This document shows positions 1 to 6,680 of a stretch of 10,337 nt of DNA, piece by piece. Positions within the stretch are counted from its first letter, which is position 1. Every line of letters begins with the position of its first letter. The notes under the pieces are model-generated. The model was not told the origin of the DNA. It saw nothing but the letters and a program-made list of their open reading frames with translations, and did no database searches. A program made the position numbers and the translations under genes. This DNA is from JAUXFS01 sp050329575 (GTDB taxonomy: Bacteria; Pseudomonadota; Alphaproteobacteria; Rhodospirillales; Defluviicoccaceae): NCBI GenBank assembly GCA_050329575.1, contig JBHJOP010000080.1, positions 1 to 10,337 of the forward strand, read 5' to 3'.

Positions 1-1650
1 CTCGCGCATATCGCCGACCAGCAGGATCATCTCGAGCAGCTTGTCGAGGTTCTTCTTTTCCTTGGCGGAGACTTCGACGAAGACGGTGTCCCCGCCCCAG
101 TCCTCGGGCATCAGGCCGCGGTCGGAAAGCTGGCGCTTGACGCGCTCGGGCTCGGCGTCGGGCTTGTCTACCTTGTTCACCGCGACGATGAGGGGCACGT
201 TGGCAGCGCGGGCGTGATCAATCGCCTCGAGCGTCTGCGGCATCACGCCGTCGTCGGCGGCGACCACCAGCACGACGATGTCGGTCACGTTGGCGCCGCG
301 CGCCCGCATCTGGGTGAACGCGGCGTGGCCAGGGGTGTCGATGAAGGTGATCTTGGCGCCGTGCGGCATCGTCACCTGATAGGCGCCGATGTGCTGGGTG
401 ATGCCGCCCGCCTCGCGGGCGGCGACATCGGTCTTGCGCAACGCGTCGAGCAGCGAGGTCTTGCCGTGATCGACATGGCCCATGACGGTCACGACGGGAG
501 GACGGCCGCGCAGGTTCTCGTCCCGGTCGGCGGCGCCCTTCAGACCGATCTCGACATCGGCATCGCTGACCCGGCGGATGTTGTGGCCGAACTCGTTGAC
601 CACCAGCTCGGCGGTATCGGCGTCGATGACGTGGTTGATGTTGGCCATCACCCCCATCTTCATCAGCGTCTTGATGACGTCGCTGCTGCGCTCCGCCATC
701 CGGTTGGCGAGTTCCTGGACGGTGAGGCTCTCCGGAATGACCACGTCGCGAATCACTTTCAACGGCTCCGCGCGCATCTGGCGCTGTTTCAGCTTTTCGC
801 GCTCACGGGCGCGCTTGACGGAAGCGAGGCTGCGCATCCGCTCCGCGGCTTCGTCGAAGGGATCGACGAGCGAAAGCCGCGTGGCGCGACGGCTCGGCTC
901 GGCGCGGCGACCGGCTCCGGCCGGCCGGCGGGCGTCGGTCCGCACCGGGCGCTTCGCGCGGCCCCGGCTCTCCTCGTCTTCCTGGCCCTCCGCGGCCTTC
1001 GGCTTGGCCGGACCGCCGACCGCCGGCTTGCCGGGCCGTTTCTCGGTCGGCGCGGCGCCCCCCGCTTCGGCGTCCGCAGGGACCGCCTCCGCCGGCGGCG
1101 GTTCGACCGTTGCCGCCGGTTGCGGTTCCGCCGCCTCGACCAGGAGCTCGGTCTCGGGTGCCGGCGACGGCTCCTCCGCCGCGGCCGGCGCCGCGACCTC
1201 GGCCTCCGGTTCCGCCCCCGGCTCGTCGACGAGTTCGTCCTCCCGCGGCCGGAACAGCTGGCGCTCCTCCTCCACCTTCTTGGCGTCCTGGAGCGCGCGC
1301 GCGCGCGCGGCCTTCTCGTGATTGGTGAGCCCGATGGCGGCGCCCTCGCGCAACACGCCGTCGGCCTGCGGCGACAGTGCGGCGCTCTCGGCGAGCAGCT
1401 CCGCTGCGCGCTCGGCCTCGGTCCGCACCTCGGCCATTCGTCCGCGGTCGTCGGGAGCGAAGACGCGTCGCTTGCGCACCTCGACGGTCACCATCTTCGA
1501 GCGGCCATGCGCGAAGCTCTGGCGCACCTGACCGGTTTCCACGGTCTTCTTCAGCTCCAGCTTGCGGGGCCGGCCGACGGGCTCCTGACGCTTGTCGTCC
1601 GTTTCGTTGATTTCGTTCATGTCACTCGTGTCGACCCACGTCCGTTGCAT
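1..1650 (-). CDS. infB: Translation initiation factor IF-2 (3' end lies outside the window)
   Basis: IF-2 is the GTPase that brings initiator fMet-tRNA to the 30S subunit and promotes 50S joining. About 550 codons are visible. The N-terminal part is long, charged and Ala/Pro/Glu-rich, beginning with the alphaproteobacterial motif VETGQVRQSFAHGRSK. The IF-2N-like segment (VIPESLTVQELANRM) and the G domain follow. G-domain motifs are clear: GHVDHGKT at residues 391-398 (G1), DTPGH at 438-442 (G3), NKVD at 492-495 (G4) and SAK at 528-530 (G5). Domains II, III and IV are cut off at position 1. The start chosen is the ATG at 1650, which overlaps the stop of the upstream gene (TGATG) and has GGAG 4 nt before it. 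An in-frame ATG at 1620 gives the N terminus MNEINETD, which fits homologues better but has a poorer ribosome site. The family assignment is certain; the start is not. Confidence 0.97.
   Translation of the reverse strand, partial: MQRTWVDTSDMNEINETDDKRQEPVGRPRKLELKKTVETGQVRQSFAHGRSKMVTVEVRKRRVFAPDDRGRMAEVRTEAERAAELLAESAALSPQADGVLREGAAIGLTNHEKAARARALQDAKKVEEERQLFRPREDELVDEPGAEPEAEVAAPAAAEEPSPAPETELLVEAAEPQPAATVEPPPAEAVPADAEAGGAAPTEKRPGKPAVGGPAKPKAAEGQEDEESRGRAKRPVRTDARRPAGAGRRAEPSRRATRLSLVDPFDEAAERMRSLASVKRAREREKLKQRQMRAEPLKVIRDVVIPESLTVQELANRMAERSSDVIKTLMKMGVMANINHVIDADTAELVVNEFGHNIRRVSDADVEIGLKGAADRDENLRGRPPVVTVMGHVDHGKTSLLDALRKTDVAAREAGGITQHIGAYQVTMPHGAKITFIDTPGHAAFTQMRARGANVTDIVVLVVAADDGVMPQTLEAIDHARAANVPLIVAVNKVDKPDAEPERVKRQLSDRGLMPEDWGGDTVFVEVSAKEKKNLDKLLEMILLVGDMRE
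1293..1309. repeat. GC dinucleotide tract inside infB
   Basis: A run of eight GC units plus a G, on both strands, encodes alternating Ala/Arg around residues 114-119 of IF-2 in a charged, probably helical linker. The alternating purine-pyrimidine run is a potential Z-DNA former and slippage site. It may be no more than codon choice in a GC-rich genome. Confidence 0.8.
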
Positions 1651-2303
1651 CACGCTCCATCGCCCGCATCGCCGGCGGCTGCGGGCCTGAATCCGGCCAG
1701 CCGGGCGGCCTCGCGGACCAGGCGATCGGCCAGCCTGCCGCGCTCGACGGCCATGTGCACCATCCGCTCGCGTCCGACGGCCGAGCCCAGCTCGGCGCTG
1801 GTCAACACGTCAACCACCGGCGCGCCCGCCGCCAGCGCACGCACTTTCGCCCGTCCTCCGGCGGCCCCGTCGGCGGCCGCCAACACCGCGCCGCAGCGCC
1901 CCAGTCGCAATCGCTCCCGAACACCGTCGAAACCGCACACGACCTGGCCGGACCGCCTCGCCAAGCCGATCAGGTCGAGGCATCGACGGGTCAGCAACCG
2001 TTCGACCTGATCGACGAGATCGGGACCGGCGGTGACCTCGGCGCGCGCCGCCTTTGCGAACAGGTTCCGGACGCAGGCCCTCTCTAGCACATCCCGCCGC
2101 GCGCTCAACCAAAATCCCCGTCCGCCGAGGCGTTCGTCGATGTCGGCCACCACCCGGCCGCGCGGATCGATCACGAACCGCAACAACGCTTCCTTGCAGC
2201 CGACGACGCCACTGACCAGGCAACGGCGGCGGTCGCCGCCGTCACCTTCCGGGCTTTCGTCGCGGTCCGCCGCCGGCCGCCGCATCGGCCGCCCCGCCGC
2301 CAC
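1650..2303 (-). CDS. RnpM/YlxR-type RNA-binding protein fused to an L7Ae-like domain
   Basis: This 217-residue protein joins two domains that are separate genes (ylxR, ylxQ) in the nusA operons of many Firmicutes. Residues about 26-77 are DUF448/YlxR, with RRC at 26-28, DPRG at 46-49 and GRGFWL at 61-66. Residues about 104-203 resemble the L7Ae/L30e RNA-binding fold (LIGLARRSGQVVCG, then APVVDVLTSAELG). YlxR of Bacillus (RnpM) modulates RNase P; a general RNA-binding role is the safe inference here. The start is GTG at 2303, 3 bp after the nusA stop, with GGGAG 9 nt upstream inside nusA. An ATG at 2285 is a possible alternative. The stop overlaps the infB start by one base, suggesting coupled translation. 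I recognise the family and operon position with confidence; the biochemical role in alphaproteobacteria is not known to me. Confidence 0.9.
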   Translation of the reverse strand: MAAGRPMRRPAADRDESPEGDGGDRRRCLVSGVVGCKEALLRFVIDPRGRVVADIDERLGGRGFWLSARRDVLERACVRNLFAKAARAEVTAGPDLVDQVERLLTRRCLDLIGLARRSGQVVCGFDGVRERLRLGRCGAVLAAADGAAGGRAKVRALAAGAPVVDVLTSAELGSAVGRERMVHMAVERGRLADRLVREAARLAGFRPAAAGDAGDGA

Positions 2304-2306
2304 CGA

Positions 2307-3905
2307 TCACGTCTCCCGCGGCGCCGCGGCGGTCTCCGCGGTCTCCGCCGCCGCGATCGGCGCGGACGCCGCACCGCCGGCGTCGCCGTCGAACCAATGC
2401 GCCCGCGCGGCCATGATGATCTCGTCGGCGCGCTCCCGCTTCAACGACCCTTCGGGCGCGACCTCCATCAGTTCGTCGCCGGAGAGATCGCCGAGATCGT
2501 CGAGGGTCTTCACCCCGTGCTCGCCGAGCGCCACCAGGATCGCCGGCTTCAGGCCGTCGATCGCCGCCAGGTCGTCCCCGACCCCGAGCTCGATCCGCTT
2601 GCGCTCGTATTCCTCGTCGCGGACGGCAAGGTGGGTGCGCGCCCGATTGCGCAGTTCGGTGGCGAGCTCCTCCTCGAACCCTTCGATCGCCAGCAGGTCC
2701 TCGAACGGAACGAAGGCGACCTCCTCGACCGACGTGAACCCCTCGGTCACCAGCAGATGAGCGATGACGTCGTCGATGTTGAGGGCATCGATGAAGGTCT
2801 GCGAGCGGTTCCGGAACTCCTCGGTGCGGCGCTGGCTCTCCTCCTCCTCGGTGAGGATGTCGATCTCCCAGCCGGTCAGCTGCGAGGCGAGACGAACGTT
2901 CTGGCCGCGGCGGCCGATCGCCAGACTGAGCTGCTCGTCGGGAACGACGACCTCGATGCGGTGGGTTTCCTCGTCCAGCACCACCTTGGCGACCTCGGCC
3001 GGGGCCAGCGCGTTGACGATGAAGGTCGCCGGGTCCGCCGACCACTGGATGATATCGATCTTCTCGCCTTGAAGCTCGCCGACCACCGCCTGGACGCGCG
3101 AGCCGCGCATGCCGATGCAGGGGCCGACCGGATCCATCCCCGAGTCGCGGGAGAACACCGCGATTTTGGCGCGCGAGCCGGGATCGCGGGCCACCGCCTT
3201 GATTTCGATGATGCCCTCGTAGATCTCCGGCACCTCCTGGGCGAACAGCTTGACCATGAACTGCGGATGGGTCCGGGACAGGAACACCTGCGGACCGCGA
3301 GGTTCCTCGCGCACGTCGAAGATGAATGCGCGGACCCGGTCGCCGGTGTTGAAATGCTCGCGCGGGATGGTCTCCTCGCGCCGCAGCAACGCCTCGGCGC
3401 GGTTGAGGTCGACGATGACGTTGCCGAACTCGACGCGCTTGACCAGTCCGTTGACGACCTCGCCGACCCGGTGCTTGAATTCGTCGTACTGGCGCCGGCG
3501 CTCGGCCTCGCGAACCTTGTGGACGATCACCTGTTTGGCGGTCTGCGCCGCGATGCGGCCGAAATCGATCGGCGGCAGCGGGTCGACCAGGACGTCCCCG
3601 ACCTGAGCGTCGGGCCGGTGGCGACGCGCCGTCCGCACGGTGATCTGGGTGGCCTCGTTCTCGACCTCCTCGACGACCTCGATGTAGCGGGCGAGCGAGA
3701 TTTCGCCGCTGGTGCGGTCGATCTTCACCCGGATGTCGTGCTCGTGTCCATACTTCGAGCGGCCGGCCTTCTGGATCGCCTGCTCCATCGCTTCCAGCAC
3801 TTCGTCGCGGTCGATGCCCTTGTCCCGCGCGACGGTATCGGCGACCTGAAGCAGTTCGGGGCGCGCATGCAGGGCTTCGGTGGTTTCCGTGGTCATGGGG
3901 CTCAT
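2307..3905 (-). CDS. nusA: Transcription termination/antitermination factor NusA
   Basis: NusA binds RNA polymerase and nascent RNA, and controls pausing, intrinsic termination and rrn antitermination. At 532 residues it has the full proteobacterial layout. The RNAP-binding N-terminal domain is about 1-130 (DRDEVLEAMEQAIQKA at 33-48). S1 is about 145-210, KH1 about 235-300 (GMRG at 265-268), and KH2 about 305-365 (GRRG at 331-334). Two acidic helix-hairpin-helix repeats follow (about 372-428 and 440-505), then a short Ala/Glu-rich tail. The start is ATG at 3905, 22 bp after the rimP stop. A strong GGAGGAG lies at 3926-3920, rather far away (14 nt), with a weaker GGGA nearer. An in-frame ATG at 3896 gives a protein three residues shorter. 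It lies between rimP and the ylxR-type gene, as in most bacteria. Confidence 0.98.
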   Translation of the reverse strand: MSPMTTETTEALHARPELLQVADTVARDKGIDRDEVLEAMEQAIQKAGRSKYGHEHDIRVKIDRTSGEISLARYIEVVEEVENEATQITVRTARRHRPDAQVGDVLVDPLPPIDFGRIAAQTAKQVIVHKVREAERRRQYDEFKHRVGEVVNGLVKRVEFGNVIVDLNRAEALLRREETIPREHFNTGDRVRAFIFDVREEPRGPQVFLSRTHPQFMVKLFAQEVPEIYEGIIEIKAVARDPGSRAKIAVFSRDSGMDPVGPCIGMRGSRVQAVVGELQGEKIDIIQWSADPATFIVNALAPAEVAKVVLDEETHRIEVVVPDEQLSLAIGRRGQNVRLASQLTGWEIDILTEEEESQRRTEEFRNRSQTFIDALNIDDVIAHLLVTEGFTSVEEVAFVPFEDLLAIEGFEEELATELRNRARTHLAVRDEEYERKRIELGVGDDLAAIDGLKPAILVALGEHGVKTLDDLGDLSGDELMEVAPEGSLKRERADEIIMAARAHWFDGDAGGAASAPIAAAETAETAAAPRET

Positions 3906-3927
3906 CGGTTCCCGTTCATCTCCTCCG

Positions 3928-4407
3928 TCAATCCCCTGCCGCCGCCAACAGGTCGTCGGTCAGCACCAGTTTCGCCTTGCGGATACCCGCGAACGGCAGG
4001 CGAACCTCGATCTCGTCCATGCGCAACCGCACCACGTCGCTCTCGGTTCCGAGCAGCCGGCCCTGGAACCGTCGCCGGCCGTCGACCGCGAGGTCCGTCT
4101 CGATCCGCGCCTCGCGGCCGACGAACCGGTCGTAGTCGGCGAGCCGCACCAGCGGGCGATCGATACCCGGGGAACTGACCTCCAGGGTGTACGTTCCGGC
4201 GATCGGATCTTCGACATCGAGCAACGCGGACACCGCCCGGCTGAGGGCCGCGCAGTCGTCGACCAGCATCGGCTCGCCGTCCTGCCGCTCGGCCATGATC
4301 TGCAGACGTGGGCGGGCCTGGCCGAGGATCTGCACCCGCACCAGCGCGTATCCCATCGCCCGCACCGTCGGGTCGATCAGCGTTTCGACGCGGCCGACCA
4401 GGTCCAT
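3928..4407 (-). CDS. rimP: Ribosome maturation factor RimP
   Basis: RimP binds the 30S subunit during assembly and is needed for efficient 16S maturation. The protein is 159 residues. The N-terminal domain begins with VETLIDPTVRAMGYALVRVQ and carries the family signature LEVSSPGIDRPL at 75-86. A C-terminal SH3-like domain follows (FQGRLLGTESDVVRL, then LPFAGIRKAKLV). The ATG at 4407 was chosen because GAGAGG lies 8 nt upstream and homologues begin here. An in-frame ATG at 4485 would add 26 Arg-rich residues, but it falls inside the terminator stem of the leader and has no homology support. It is the first gene of the rimP-nusA-ylxR-infB block and has its own leader with an attenuator-like hairpin. 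Confidence 0.95.
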   Translation of the reverse strand: MDLVGRVETLIDPTVRAMGYALVRVQILGQARPRLQIMAERQDGEPMLVDDCAALSRAVSALLDVEDPIAGTYTLEVSSPGIDRPLVRLADYDRFVGREARIETDLAVDGRRRFQGRLLGTESDVVRLRMDEIEVRLPFAGIRKAKLVLTDDLLAAAGD

Positions 4408-4415
4408 CCCCGCAA

Positions 4416-4421
4416 CCTCTC
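4416..4421 (-). promoter_or_regulatory. rimP ribosome-binding site
   Basis: GAGAGG lies 8 nt before the ATG at 4407. It decides the rimP start against the upstream in-frame ATG at 4485. Confidence 0.75.
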
Positions 4422-4461
4422 GCCGGGGCCGGCCCGCTCGCCGACGCCCCGCCGTTGCAAC

Positions 4462-4486
4462 AAAAAAGGCGGGCCGCTGGCCCACC
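4462..4486 (-). terminator. Intrinsic terminator/attenuator in the rimP leader
   Basis: Read on the minus strand, GGTGGGCC pairs with GGCCCGCC (8 bp, one G-U) around the loop AGC and is followed directly by six T (4467-4462). It lies 26 bp after the trmB stop and 54 bp before the rimP ATG, so it can end the metK-trmB transcript. A promoter at 4586-4559 lies upstream of it, so transcripts starting there must also cross it to reach rimP. That makes attenuation of the nusA operon a reasonable inference. I found no clear upstream antiterminator that would sequester the left stem arm, so partial readthrough or control by a protein factor is more likely than a classic two-state switch. Confidence 0.85.
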
Positions 4487-4488
4487 TC

Positions 4489-4503
4489 ATCAAACCCCTT
4501 GAT
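4489..4503 (-). other. Small hairpin just before the rimP-leader terminator
   Basis: ATCAA and TTGAT form a 5-bp stem around the loop GGGGT, ending 2 bp before the terminator stem. It is weak on its own and is recorded as part of the leader architecture. Confidence 0.4.
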
Positions 4504-4512
4504 CCTGGGAGT

Positions 4513-5319
4513 CTAACGAGATCGGGTCGCGGACGACCCGAGCCTTAACTCGCCTCCTATATAGGCGTCGCCCCCGTCGAGACAAGGGTTTTTCGCGCTC
4601 CGCCGCCGCGGAAGCCGCCGGAAGCGCAGGTAGGTGCAGGTGTCGCCGCGGGCCAGGGCCTTGGTCTCGTAGCGCGTTTCGCACCAGCCGGCGGGGCGGT
4701 GCCGCCAGTCCGCGGGACCGTCGGCGATCCAGGCGAACGACGGATCGGCGGTGACGTGCTCCAGGGTCCAGCGCACGTAGTCGTCCCTGTCGCTGGCGAA
4801 CCAGAACTCGCCGTCGTCCTCGAGGATCCGCGCCAGCTCGCAGAGCGTCGCCCGTCCGACGAAGCGGCGGTCCCGGTGCCGCTGCTTCGGCCACGGATCG
4901 CCGAACAGCACGAACACGCGGGCGACGGCGGCGTCGGTGAGCGCGGTCGTCAGCAGGCGCGCGTCGTCGTCGAACAGGCGCACGTTGGCGAGGTCCAGGG
5001 CGCGGATCCGCGCCAGCGTCGCGGCAACCCCGTTGACGTAGGGCTCGCAGCCGACGAAGCCGATGTCGGGGTGGGCGAGCGCCTGGGCGGCGAGATGCTC
5101 CCCGGCCCCGAACCCGACCTCCAGCCAGACGGCCGTGACGCGGCGATCGAACAGGGTGCGGGGATCGCAAGCCCGGTCGGCCGGCGGCAGTTCGATCCGC
5201 AACCGCGGCAACAGGGTGGTCAGGAGCTCGGTGCGGCCGGCGCGGAGTCTGCGGCCGCGCCGGCGGCCGTGGAGGCGGAGCGCTTCGCGGGTCCGGGAAC
5301 CGCCGCCCTCGGAACTCAC
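4513..5319 (-). CDS. trmB: tRNA (guanine-N7-)-methyltransferase TrmB
   Basis: TrmB transfers a methyl group from SAM to N7 of G46 in the variable loop of tRNA. The protein is 268 residues. The N terminus (LHGRRRGRRLRAGRTELL, 16-33) is typical of alphaproteobacteria. The SAM-binding motif LEVGFGAGEH is at 66-75 and the family signature FGDPWPKQRHRDRRF at 139-153. The family core ends near TYLRFRRL; about 30 further residues, basic then Gly-rich, have no recognisable counterpart and overlap the rimP promoter and leader. The start is GTG at 5319, whose GTGA overlaps the metK stop, so translation is probably coupled to metK. The frame stays open upstream to 5835, but that part is antiparallel overlap with metK codons and is rejected. 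Confidence 0.95.
   Translation of the reverse strand: MSSEGGGSRTREALRLHGRRRGRRLRAGRTELLTTLLPRLRIELPPADRACDPRTLFDRRVTAVWLEVGFGAGEHLAAQALAHPDIGFVGCEPYVNGVAATLARIRALDLANVRLFDDDARLLTTALTDAAVARVFVLFGDPWPKQRHRDRRFVGRATLCELARILEDDGEFWFASDRDDYVRWTLEHVTADPSFAWIADGPADWRHRPAGWCETRYETKALARGDTCTYLRFRRLPRRRSAKNPCLDGGDAYIGGELRLGSSATRSR
4522..4541 (-). other. UCCG-capped hairpin in the rimP leader
   Basis: TCGGGTCG and CGACCCGA form a perfect 8-bp stem closed by the four-base loop TCCG. It starts about 11 nt after the predicted transcription start and lies inside the last codons of trmB. It has no T-run, so it is not a terminator; it could stabilise the 5' end or act in leader regulation. Confidence 0.6.
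4559..4586 (-). promoter_or_regulatory. Predicted promoter for rimP-nusA-ylxR-infB
   Basis: CTTGTC (4586-4581), a 16-bp spacer and CTATAT (4564-4559) match the alphaproteobacterial housekeeping consensus CTTGAC-N17-CTATAT at 11 of 12 positions, with a spacer one base short. The start point would be near 4552, giving a leader of about 145 nt. The promoter lies within the non-conserved 3' end of trmB, which is also the most AT-rich spot nearby. Confidence 0.6.
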
Positions 5320-6491
5320 CGCGCCCCGAACGCGGACCGAAGGTCGTCGACCATGTCGGTGATCTCCCACGAGAACCCGCCGTCCGGTTCGGGGTGGCGA
5401 CCGAAATGGCCGTAGGCCGAGGTGCGCGCGTAGATCGGCCGGTTGAGTCCGAGCCGTTCGCGAATGCCGCGCGGCGACAGGTCCATCAGCTCCTGCAACA
5501 GCGCCGACAGCCGGTCCTCGTCGACCTCGCCGGTGCCGTGGGTGTCGACGTAGACCGACAACGGTTTCGAGATTCCGATCGCGTAGGACAGTTGCAGCGT
5601 GCACCGATCGGCGATGCCGGCGGCGACGACGTTCTTGGCGAGGTAGCGGGCGGCGTAGGCCGCCGACCGATCCACCTTGCTCGGATCCTTCCCGGAGAAG
5701 GCGCCGCCGCCGTGGGGCGCCGCGCCGCCGTAGGTGTCGACGATGATCTTGCGACCGGTGAGGCCGGCATCGCCGTCGGGGCCGCCGATCACGAAGCGGC
5801 CGGTGGGATTGACGTAGAAATGCGCCTCGTCGCACATCCAGCCGTCCGGCAGCACGTTGACGACGTGGGGCCGCACGATCTCGCGGACGTCGTCGACGGA
5901 AAGGTTGGCGGCATGCTGGGTCGACAGCACGATCGCCGTCGCCCCGACCGGCTTGCCGCCGACGTAGCGGAGCGTCACCTGGCTCTTGGCATCGGGGCCG
6001 AGGCCCGGCTCGGCCCCGGAATGCCGGGCCTCCGCCAGCGATTTCAGCATCGCGTGGGCGTAGTAGATCGGCGCCGGCATCAGCACGTCGGTCTCGCGAC
6101 AGGCGTAGCCGAACATGATGCCCTGGTCGCCGGCGCCCTCGTCCTTGTTGCCCCGGGCATCGACGCCGAGCGCGATGTCGGCCGACTGGGTGTGGATGTG
6201 GGAGGTGATCTCGGCATCCTTCCAGTGGAAACCGTGCTGCTCGTAGCCGATCTCGCGCACCGCATGGCGGGCGATCTCCCGGTAGCGATCGTGGTGCATC
6301 GTCTCGGGTCCGCGAACCTCACCCGCCAGCACGATGAAGTTCGTCGTGCACAGCGTCTCGACGGCGACCCGCGAAAACCGGTCTTCGGTCAGAAACGCAT
6401 CGACGATCGCATCCGAGATCCGGTCGCAGACCTTGTCGGGGTGCCCCTCGGAGACGGATTCACTCGTGAACACGTAATCGCTCTTCCACAC
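5316..6491 (-). CDS. metK: S-adenosylmethionine synthetase MetK
   Basis: MetK makes S-adenosylmethionine from methionine and ATP. It is full length at 391 residues. ATP- and methionine-site motifs are intact: SEGHPDKVCD at 14-23, DEGAGDQGIMFGYA at 117-130, and the P-loop-like GGGAFSGKDPSKVDRSAAYA at 261-280. The C terminus (SWEITD) is also typical. The start is GTG at 6491, with AAGAGG 6 nt upstream; there is no ATG nearby in frame. The stop overlaps the trmB GTG, so the SAM producer is coupled to a SAM consumer. It is preceded by a 189-bp gap containing three strong hairpins, consistent with leader-based control, though I cannot assign that leader to any SAM riboswitch class. Confidence 0.98.
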   Translation of the reverse strand: MWKSDYVFTSESVSEGHPDKVCDRISDAIVDAFLTEDRFSRVAVETLCTTNFIVLAGEVRGPETMHHDRYREIARHAVREIGYEQHGFHWKDAEITSHIHTQSADIALGVDARGNKDEGAGDQGIMFGYACRETDVLMPAPIYYAHAMLKSLAEARHSGAEPGLGPDAKSQVTLRYVGGKPVGATAIVLSTQHAANLSVDDVREIVRPHVVNVLPDGWMCDEAHFYVNPTGRFVIGGPDGDAGLTGRKIIVDTYGGAAPHGGGAFSGKDPSKVDRSAAYAARYLAKNVVAAGIADRCTLQLSYAIGISKPLSVYVDTHGTGEVDEDRLSALLQELMDLSPRGIRERLGLNRPIYARTSAYGHFGRHPEPDGGFSWEITDMVDDLRSAFGAR

Positions 6492-6497
6492 GGTCGA

Positions 6498-6503
6498 CCT
6501 CTT
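6498..6503 (-). promoter_or_regulatory. metK ribosome-binding site
   Basis: AAGAGG lies 6 nt before the GTG at 6491 and supports that non-ATG start. It lies 10 nt downstream of the nearest leader hairpin, so that structure could influence its exposure. Confidence 0.7.
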
Positions 6504-6513
6504 GATCCCGGGC

Positions 6514-6606
6514 CGGGCCTCGCGGGCCCGATGACGGCTGGGTGCTCTCGGGCGCCGCCGCGCCGAGAGGGGAGATGCCGCGGACCGCCGGCGGCGGCCG
6601 CGCGGC
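6514..6606 (-). promoter_or_regulatory. Structured metK 5' leader with three consecutive hairpins
   Basis: On the minus strand three stems follow each other. At 6606-6577 there is a 6-bp plus 7-bp stem with one bulged C (GCCGCG/CGCGGC outside, GGCCGCC/GGCGGTC inside, loop GCC). At 6569-6545 CTCTCG/CGAGAG and GCGC/GCGC enclose the loop GGCG, with one bulge. At 6530-6514 CGGGCC/GGCCCG enclose CGCGA. None has a T-run, so they are not simple terminators. The last stem ends 10 nt before the metK ribosome site, and alternative pairing with the adjacent GCCCGGG is possible. Such structures arise easily in GC-rich spacers, so function is only inferred. Confidence 0.45.
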
Positions 6607-6608
6607 CT

Positions 6609-6637
6609 GTTCTGTCAAGCTTTGCCGCGCCGGTCAA
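6609..6637 (-). promoter_or_regulatory. Weak candidate metK promoter
   Basis: TTGACC (6637-6632), a 17-bp spacer and CAGAAC (6614-6609) form a possible promoter with a good -35 and a poor -10 (3 of 6). A second CTTGAC at 6619-6614 begins 19 bp later and has no usable -10. A promoter in this gap is plausible because the hairpins follow directly, but metK could also be read from the XRE promoter. Confidence 0.3.
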
Positions 6638-6680
6638 GAAATCAGATCGGGCGGCCGGTGGGTCCGCGCGCGGCGGCAGG

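Noticed and set aside
214..2010. 598-codon plus-strand open frame opposite infB and the ylxR-type gene
   Set aside because: It is antisense to genes with clear catalytic motifs, its composition is His/Arg/Leu-rich with no domain, and GC-rich codon bias produces such frames.
2397..4178. 593-codon plus-strand open frame opposite nusA and rimP
   Set aside because: It mirrors the third-position GC of nusA and rimP and has no recognisable domain or ribosome site.
4408..4485. Longer rimP starting at ATG 4485
   Set aside because: The added residues are Arg-rich and unlike RimP, the start lies within the terminator stem, and a proper ribosome site precedes 4407.
5320..5835. Upstream in-frame extension of trmB giving 440 residues
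   Set aside because: It overlaps metK codons on the same strand in another frame, is Arg-rich and is not found in TrmB. The GTG at 5319 fits the family length.
6492..6680. Assignment of the metK leader to a known SAM riboswitch
   Set aside because: I could not identify the conserved core of any SAM class by eye, so it is reported only as a structured leader.
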